Shown piece after piece: positions 59,054 to 64,000 of a DNA stretch of 64,000 nt (position 1 is the first letter of the stretch; the number at the start of each line of letters is the position of its first letter). Under the pieces are notes generated by a model. That model had not been told where the DNA came from and ran no database searches. It saw nothing but the letters and a program-made list of their open reading frames with translations. The position numbers and the translations under genes are program-made. This stretch comes from Clostridia bacterium. GTDB taxonomy: Bacteria; Bacillota; Clostridia; Oscillospirales; Acutalibacteraceae. The stretch spans positions 62,001 through 126,000 of the forward strand of contig JAFQCR010000018.1 of the NCBI GenBank assembly GCA_017416345.1. The letters run 5' to 3'.

Positions 59054-59926
59054 TTATATTTCGGATGCTATTTTTTTGATGAATTCTCTCAATTCATCCT
59101 TGACATCGGGATGGTTGAGACCAACCTCGATATTGGCCTTCAAAATGCCGAATTTGTTACCCATATCATAACGTGTTCCGTTAAAATCAACGCCGACCAT
59201 ACCGTCTGTTCGGGCAAGATGGGCCATGGCATCGGTCAGCTGCAGCTCGCCTCCCGCGCCGTTGGGTATCTTTTCCAAAATATCGAAAATATCGGGTGTT
59301 AAAACACAGCGACCCAATATGGAGTACAGCGAAAAGATCTTGTCAAGCGGCGGCTTTTCGATCATATCGTCGATCAAATAAACATTATCCTCGATATTCT
59401 GCACCTTCATCGAGCTGTATTTCACTATCTGCTCGGGTGTTACCTCTTTAATACCGACGGCACATTTTTTGTGCTTTTCATAGGCTCGGATGACCTGTCC
59501 CACGACGGGGTCCTGCTCGTTTATGATAACATCGTCACCGTACATAACGGCAAACGGCTCATCCTTAACAAAGCTTCTGGCACACAGAACAGCGTGACCC
59601 AAGCCCTTGGCCTCTTTTTGGCGGATGAAATAGATGTTGGCCATTTTGGCGACCGATTTCAGCTCCGACAGAACATCGTCCTTGCCACCACGGGTCTCAA
59701 GCAGATGCTCCAGTTCAAAGGAATGGTCAAAATGATCCTCTATGACACCTTTTCCTCGGTTGGTGATGATAAGAATATCGGTGATACCTGCGTCGACAGC
59801 CTCTTCAACGATATACTGAATGGCAGGCTTATCGACGATCGGCAGCATTTCCTTGGGGACGGCCTTTGAAGCAGGCAAGACCCTTGTGCCCAAACCTGCG
59901 GCAGGAATAATGGCTTTTGTGATCAT
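59054..59926 (-). CDS. galU: UTP-glucose-1-phosphate uridylyltransferase
   Basis: 290 residues. Nucleotide-binding G-L-G-T-R-V-L-P-A-S-K (about 11-21), K-E-M-L-P-I-V-D-K-P (about 25-34), and G-D-D-V-I-I (about 131). Makes UDP-glucose for glycolipids and cell wall polymers. In the operon between zinc-ribbon membrane proteins and lexA. Confidence 0.95.
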   Translation of the reverse strand: MITKAIIPAAGLGTRVLPASKAVPKEMLPIVDKPAIQYIVEEAVDAGITDILIITNRGKGVIEDHFDHSFELEHLLETRGGKDDVLSELKSVAKMANIYFIRQKEAKGLGHAVLCARSFVKDEPFAVMYGDDVIINEQDPVVGQVIRAYEKHKKCAVGIKEVTPEQIVKYSSMKVQNIEDNVYLIDDMIEKPPLDKIFSLYSILGRCVLTPDIFDILEKIPNGAGGELQLTDAMAHLARTDGMVGVDFNGTRYDMGNKFGILKANIEVGLNHPDVKDELREFIKKIASEI

Positions 59927-59945
59927 TTTACTCTCCTCGCATTTA

Positions 59946-60818
59946 TTAAAGGTAAGGTTGTATTTTTTCGATTATATCCGTAGCAATGTTCATCGTTGTC
60001 GAAAGCATAATGGGAATCGCAATAATTATTATGGCGAAGTATCCTCCGATACCGCTGACGATACCCGAAACAAGGCTGACAGAGCCCTTGCTCTGCACGG
60101 AATATCCGTTGGGATAGCCGCCCTCGTTGAGCTTTTTAATGTCGGATATCGCCTTTTTATAGTACCAATAGTTGGTGAAAATAGGCAGTATTACGACAAA
60201 CGCAAGCTGAACATAGGTCATAAGCTGTACAAGCTTGGCGGCAACGTTAAAGGTCTTGTTGTTGGCGACCGTTCTTAAGAAATTCTCGGTTGCCGTGACC
60301 ATTTCCTGCGGCATTTCGGTAAGCAAGCGGTCCTCGTCCAGCTCCTCATCAAAAACATAATGGTACTTTTGACCGAGCTCGGTCATTTCGGTCACATAAT
60401 CGGTCAACGGCTCACCGATGGCATTGATGCCCATAATACTGAAGCCCAGAATTGACAGTATGATGCTCAGGGTTATGGCAAAAACGATGATACCCGCCTT
60501 ATACATCTTGCGGTAGAAGAACCACGTAAACGACAGGCTGAAAAATCCCAGAATAAACACCGGCCAATGCCAGCCTGCCTTGGAGCCAAAGCTGTATTTG
60601 AAGAATTTAGGCAGATAGGAATACGGATTTTTGTCGATATAATCGACCACCTCGGCGGTGGGAATACCGTCCAAGGTGTCGGCATATTCGGTTGGTCGGC
60701 CGTAGCCTCGGTTGTACTCGTTCACGCCGAACGAGCTTCCGCACTTGGCACAAAAGGCGTGGTCGGGCTCGCAGGCTGTTCCGCATTTGGGACATATCTT
60801 ATATTCTTTGTTATCCAT
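59946..60818 (-). CDS. Zinc-ribbon DUF2628 membrane protein
   Basis: 290 residues. An N-terminal zinc ribbon (C-P-K-C-G ... C-A-K-C-G, about 9-28), a 55-residue linker, then DUF2628 with W-H-W-P-V-F and F-Y-R-K-M-Y and about four membrane helices. Its paralogue upstream has an additional RING-like domain. Function unknown. It lies between that gene and galU. Confidence 0.82.
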   Translation of the reverse strand: MDNKEYKICPKCGTACEPDHAFCAKCGSSFGVNEYNRGYGRPTEYADTLDGIPTAEVVDYIDKNPYSYLPKFFKYSFGSKAGWHWPVFILGFFSLSFTWFFYRKMYKAGIIVFAITLSIILSILGFSIMGINAIGEPLTDYVTEMTELGQKYHYVFDEELDEDRLLTEMPQEMVTATENFLRTVANNKTFNVAAKLVQLMTYVQLAFVVILPIFTNYWYYKKAISDIKKLNEGGYPNGYSVQSKGSVSLVSGIVSGIGGYFAIIIIAIPIMLSTTMNIATDIIEKIQPYL

Positions 60819-60833
60819 ATTTGTAACCCACCT

Positions 60834-61799
60834 TTACCAGATAAACTCGCCGATTATGCTCGGCAGGTACTGTTGAGCGTAGAAGATGATTATCATCAAA
60901 AAGAGATTCACCGAGCCCGAGCGCATCAATGTCATATCAACATCTTCGACCTCGGGATCGGCCAGGATCTTTCTGACCTTGCCGAACGCAAAGCCGCGGT
61001 AGACCCAATCGCCTGTCATTCCGCAGATAACACGTGTTCCGATGGAAAGCACCACGTTTACGCCTGCCAGAATGCCGGTCCAAAGGTCGAGCTTTGATAT
61101 GTTTTCAAAAGCGGCGGTGTAAACTTCAGTCGTGGTCATGCCCTCAACGTAAAACTGCTCCACAAACGCCGTAAACGGTATTGCACTGAGGCTTGCGGCC
61201 AGCAGTATGATGAAGTACATCAACCCCGTGAGGTACATCTTTCGGGAAAAGCACCAGCAGCTCGGGAAAAGGAAGGCCGCCCAGTTCCACGAGGTCTTGT
61301 TGTGCTTGTTTAATGTAGCAAATTTGGGGATATATCGGTGGGCATTTGAGCCGACAAACTTTGCAACGTGCTCGACCTTTAAGTCCTCTATCTTGGAATT
61401 CTTGGGGATGCCGCCGTAGGAGTTGGGCGCATAAGGTATACCGCCGACAAACACGTTTCGTCCGCCCGGGAAGCCTTGGTTTTGGTGCTGATGCTGCGGC
61501 TCACCCGAATACGGTTTTCCGCAGTAAGGGCAGAACTCGGCACCCTCGGTCTTGGCGGTCTTGCCGCACGAGGGACACACCTTTTCGTCCCCTTCGGCCG
61601 TTGCCTTCTGTTCCTCGGCCTTGACCTTATCATACTGACGCTCGGTTCCGTGATCGTCTATAAGGCCGCAATGACCGACCGTCTGCCAGCAATCTCGGTG
61701 ATGGGGCGCACCGCATTCGGGACAGATAACAATATCATCGTCCTCAAAAAGGTATCCCTTACATATCTGGCACTGTTTATTTTCTGTTTCGTGACTCAT
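60834..61799 (-). CDS. RING-like plus zinc-ribbon DUF2628 membrane protein
   Basis: 321 residues. Residues 8-50 have C-Q-I-C ... C-P-E-C-G-A-P-H-H-R-D-C-W, the prokaryotic RING-type pattern (Prok-RING_1). A zinc ribbon follows (C-P-S-C-G-K ... C-P-Y-C-G-K, about 74-97), then DUF2628 with N-W-A-A-F-L-F and F-S-R-K-M-Y and several helices. GGAGAAAG precedes the ATG, which lies 23 bp inside the Nudix gene end. Prok-RING proteins have been proposed to act in ubiquitin-like or membrane signalling; nothing here shows which. Confidence 0.8.
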   Translation of the reverse strand: MSHETENKQCQICKGYLFEDDDIVICPECGAPHHRDCWQTVGHCGLIDDHGTERQYDKVKAEEQKATAEGDEKVCPSCGKTAKTEGAEFCPYCGKPYSGEPQHQHQNQGFPGGRNVFVGGIPYAPNSYGGIPKNSKIEDLKVEHVAKFVGSNAHRYIPKFATLNKHNKTSWNWAAFLFPSCWCFSRKMYLTGLMYFIILLAASLSAIPFTAFVEQFYVEGMTTTEVYTAAFENISKLDLWTGILAGVNVVLSIGTRVICGMTGDWVYRGFAFGKVRKILADPEVEDVDMTLMRSGSVNLFLMIIIFYAQQYLPSIIGEFIW

Positions 61800-62328
61800 A
61801 TCTTTTCTTTCTCCGTCTTATGGCAGATTTGCGGTCAAACGCCGCAAAAACGGCATCAAAATACTCCTTGCCATAGTTATGAAATTCTCCCGTTTTTATC
61901 ATCTGGCGAAGCTTGTTTCGGTGTACCCATTTAGCCTCGCTGACCTCTTCCTCCTGCAATATAAGCTCCGAAACGGGAACGGTTCGGCACACAAGGAAGA
62001 TATTAAGTATTGAGTTTTTGCGGACCATATTTTTGATAGGCTTTAAGTCCTGCTCGGGAACGTCCAGTCCCATTTCCTCCGAAAGCTCACGCTTGGCCGC
62101 AGACAAAGCCGTCTCACCCGAAAGGGCGCTGCCGCCGATGGCCGCCCATTCGCCCGGCATCAGCGGTTTTGTAAGGCTTCGCCTTTGAATAAGTACCCGT
62201 CCGTCGTTTCCGAGCACCCAGATGTGCACAACAAGATGATACTCACCCTTTTGCAGACAGATACGCTTGCGCTCCACGGTCTTACCCGTGGGAACGCCGT
62301 TTTTGTCAAGTATATCCCACACTTCCAT
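61777..62328 (-). CDS. Nudix hydrolase
   Basis: 183 residues. Nudix box G-x5-E-x7-R-E-L-S-E-E-M-G (about 67-89) is intact, and the N-terminal part (V-W-D-I-L-D-K-N-G-V-P-T-G) matches the isopentenyl-diphosphate isomerase/YfcD-like subclass. The substrate is unknown. Its last 23 bp overlap the RING-like gene start. Confidence 0.9.
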   Translation of the reverse strand: MEVWDILDKNGVPTGKTVERKRICLQKGEYHLVVHIWVLGNDGRVLIQRRSLTKPLMPGEWAAIGGSALSGETALSAAKRELSEEMGLDVPEQDLKPIKNMVRKNSILNIFLVCRTVPVSELILQEEEVSEAKWVHRNKLRQMIKTGEFHNYGKEYFDAVFAAFDRKSAIRRRKKRYESRNRK

Positions 62329-62349
62329 CTATGTCACCCAAAAGGCACG

Positions 62350-63015
62350 TCAACGCTTGTCGACGACCTCTCCTCTTGACTTATAGATAGAGTTTGCAGG
62401 AACGGTGCCTCTTACCGAGGACAGCGGATAAATGTTACTGTTCTTGCCTATAACTGTACCGGGGTTGAGCACCGAGCCGCAGCCGACCTCAACAAAATCG
62501 CCCAGCATTGCGCCGAACTTTTTAAGTCCGGTTTCGAGCCTCTCACCGTCGACCGTGACCTTAACCAGAGTCTTATCCGATTTTACGTTGGAGGTGATGG
62601 AGCCTGCACCCATATGTGAGCGGTAGCCGAGTATCGAATCGCCGACGTAGTTGTAGTGCGGCACCTGAACGTTGTCAAAAATAACCGAATTTTTCACCTC
62701 GGTCGAGTTGCCGACAACACTTCCCTTGCCCACGATAACGCTGCCTCTGATAAACGCACAATGGCGAACCTCGGCCTCCTCGTCAATAATGCAGGGGCCT
62801 GCAATGTAGGCACTCTCGAAAACGGTGGCGCTTTTGGCTATCCACACATCCTCGCCTCTTTTTTCAAATTTTTCGGGATCAAGCGTTGCACCAAGCTCCA
62901 AAATAAAGCTCTTGATGCTTTTGAGAGCCTCCCAAGGATAGGTCACACCGTCAAAAAGACTTGATGCAATGGTCTTATCCAGCGAATAAAGATCTTTAAC
63001 AGTAATATTGCTCAT
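62350..63015 (-). CDS. Left-handed beta-helix (hexapeptide repeat) protein, GlmU C-terminal-like
   Basis: 221 residues from ATG 63015 with GGAGG upstream. Residues 60-205 are hexapeptide turns (for example I-A-G-P-C-I, V-I-V-G-K-G, H-M-G-A-G-S), as in nucleotide-sugar acyltransferases, and G-A-G-S-I-T-S-N near 139 matches the LbH segment of GlmU-like proteins. It probably binds a sugar nucleotide; no N-terminal pyrophosphorylase domain is present. First gene of the operon through galU to rnhA. Confidence 0.84.
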   Translation of the reverse strand: MSNITVKDLYSLDKTIASSLFDGVTYPWEALKSIKSFILELGATLDPEKFEKRGEDVWIAKSATVFESAYIAGPCIIDEEAEVRHCAFIRGSVIVGKGSVVGNSTEVKNSVIFDNVQVPHYNYVGDSILGYRSHMGAGSITSNVKSDKTLVKVTVDGERLETGLKKFGAMLGDFVEVGCGSVLNPGTVIGKNSNIYPLSSVRGTVPANSIYKSRGEVVDKR

Positions 63016-63099
63016 AAAAATACCTCCGAATTTGCAGACCGTCAACATTTCGTTGCCCTAAAAAAGGGTACAGTCCGCCTTTTAATAATACTTTATCCT

Positions 63100-63128
63100 A
63101 TTGTACCAAACTTTTGTTCTTTATACAA
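63100..63128 (-). promoter_or_regulatory. Promoter of the hexapeptide-to-rnhA operon
   Basis: Minus-strand TTGTAT (63123-63128), 17-bp spacer, TACAAT (63100-63105) with extended TG. Confidence 0.65.
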
Positions 63129-63188
63129 CACATTTTTTCAAGTTTAATTGAACTATTTGTAAAAATATTATAAATAAAAGCAATTATC

Positions 63189-63217
63189 TTTAAATTTTAC
63201 CCATTGTATGCTATAAT
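63189..63217 (+). promoter_or_regulatory. Promoter of the 222-residue membrane protein
   Basis: TTTAAA (63189-63194), 17-bp spacer, TATAAT (63212-63217) with extended TG. The gap 63016-63249 holds only this and the divergent promoter. Confidence 0.6.
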
Positions 63218-63249
63218 AGATTTAACTTATGAGGTCTTGAGGTAAAATT

Positions 63250-63918
63250 ATGAAGTATAAATCGGACAAATGGTATATTGCAGGCAATATCATGACCGCA
63301 ATTTCGGTGGTCGTGTTTGCTGTTACAATGATAATGATGTACTACGGCGACGACAGCGCCATAATCTGGTGCTTCGGTGCAATGCCGCTGTTGGCGGTGG
63401 GTATTCTGCTGTCGCAGTCGGTCAAACGCCGCTACGAGGAGGCCGATGCCGTAAACGGCGACCCGTTGCCCATGTTCTGGCGTATACGCTATGCGTTCCA
63501 TAACCTTGTATTGCTGGTGAGAACCTGCGATATGTGGCGAAACATCCTCACCGCCGTAACGGGTGTTTTTATTCTTACGGCCGTGGTGCTGGGAGGCCTT
63601 TGCGCATATTGGGGCATTGCCAAAAGTGCAGTTAAAAACGATCCGCAATATCAAAATTACAGCTCACATTACAATATAAGCTATCAGGAGTGGTCCGATG
63701 CCCGCAAGAACGGTGATGTTGCGGCACAAAGCAAGCATTTTGCCGAAATGCAGGCCGCAAGGGACGCTATGTACAAGTATGACCAACGCATCAAAAACTA
63801 CGGAAGCTATATTTCCCACACCTGGCCGTGGATAACGGTTGCAGGCGGTGCCGCCCTTTTCTGCGGCGTTGTGCTTTACACCTATGTGTGGCATAAGAAA
63901 AAGGAGGGAAAAACATGA
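63250..63918 (+). CDS. Hypothetical membrane protein
   Basis: 222 residues with four predicted helices (about 9-31, 37-55, 98-122, 193-214). A soluble segment (about 125-190) is rich in Tyr, Gln and Ala between the third and fourth helix. No domain is recognised. The start at ATG 63250 is 11 bases after GAGG. It overlaps the next gene by 4 bp. Confidence 0.76.
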   Translation: MKYKSDKWYIAGNIMTAISVVVFAVTMIMMYYGDDSAIIWCFGAMPLLAVGILLSQSVKRRYEEADAVNGDPLPMFWRIRYAFHNLVLLVRTCDMWRNILTAVTGVFILTAVVLGGLCAYWGIAKSAVKNDPQYQNYSSHYNISYQEWSDARKNGDVAAQSKHFAEMQAARDAMYKYDQRIKNYGSYISHTWPWITVAGGAALFCGVVLYTYVWHKKKEGKT

Positions 63919-64000
63919 GCAAGAAAAAATTAAAAGAGCTCATTATCTGTTTGGTTGTTTTACCCGTTGCCGCATTGTTGGCGGTTGTGCTGGTGGTATG
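63915..64000 (+). CDS. Membrane or secreted protein, partial (C-terminus off the window)
   Basis: Only 28 residues are visible: K-K-K-L-K-E-L then a hydrophobic stretch (I-I-C-L-V-V-L-P-V-A-A-L-L-A-V-V-L-V-V), which is a signal peptide or first membrane helix. AAGGAGGG precedes the ATG inside the upstream gene, and the ATG overlaps its stop. Cannot be assigned. Confidence 0.6.
   Translation, partial: MSKKKLKELIICLVVLPVAALLAVVLVV

Noticed and set aside
1-64000. CRISPR array
   Set aside because: No regularly spaced direct repeats with unique spacers were seen; the repeats found are inverted palindromic elements.

Overview
The window reads as a continuous chromosome segment from a spore-forming Clostridia-type Firmicute, most likely of the Oscillospirales/Ruminococcaceae kind. 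Supporting features are spoIID, a LysM-GH18 spore-cortex type hydrolase, a fused ispH/ribosomal protein S1 gene, khpB (jag), DUF951, queT, thyX, Gram-positive promoters with extended -10 elements and strong GGAGG ribosome binding sites. The assignment is inferred from gene content only; no GC value or phylogeny was computed.

Layout. 1-3.6 kb: leftward operon thyX-tmk-DJ-1-fau-mltG (dTMP and folate metabolism plus a cell wall terminase cut by the window edge). 3.6-6.3 kb: XRE regulator, an inverted repeat pair, a DUF559 nuclease-like gene and a PHP-domain protein. 6.4-7.7 kb: an atypically long PRPP synthetase. 7.7-14.7 kb: carbohydrate locus, AraC regulator and DUF4434 protein leftward, and DUF4091 protein, NagB-like isomerase, NagA and Gfo/Idh oxidoreductase rightward from a divergent promoter region. 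14.7-21.1 kb: a second repeat pair with a second DUF559 gene at the end of a two-ABC-exporter/DUF1854 operon, then a self-regulating MarR gene. 21.1-23.8 kb: fruK-ptsI. 24.2-29.0 kb: M18 peptidase, lytic transglycosylase, coaE, sua5, prfA, DUF951.

29.1-32.5 kb: the rpmH-rnpA-yidD-yidC-khpB operon, interrupted between rpmH and rnpA by an 87-nt multibranched RNA-like structure and a foldback element of about 245 bp. 32.7-35.2 kb: a divergent XRE repressor / small sigma-like module with repeated operators, a hypothetical gene, and a mazF without mazE. 35.3-39.3 kb: mnmE-mnmG-SDR. 39.4-46.3 kb: membrane proteins, spoIID, rarA with two PH-domain membrane proteins, and two GH16 paralogues, one with an altered active site. 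46.5-47.7 kb: AT-rich small genes with two XRE regulators. 47.8-52.4 kb: parB-like gene, rsmG, spore hydrolase, two membrane proteins.

52.4-57.0 kb: BaiN-like flavoprotein-cmk-ispH/S1 and queT, the last preceded by a clear preQ1-I riboswitch. 57.1-63.0 kb: a long leftward operon (hexapeptide protein, Nudix, RING-like and zinc-ribbon membrane proteins, galU, lexA, rnhA) ending in an apparently acquired PD-(D/E)xK-type gene. 63.2-64.0 kb: two membrane protein genes, the last cut by the window edge.

The oriC-linked genes (rpmH..khpB, mnmEG, rsmG, parB) are present but scattered and out of the ancestral order, and dnaA is not in view. No rRNA, tRNA, CRISPR array or intact insertion sequence was found. 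The best candidates for new biology are the structured RNA and foldback element inside rpmH-rnpA, the two DUF559/repeat-pair loci, the operator-rich XRE/sigma-like module, and the zinc-ribbon ABC exporter triad.
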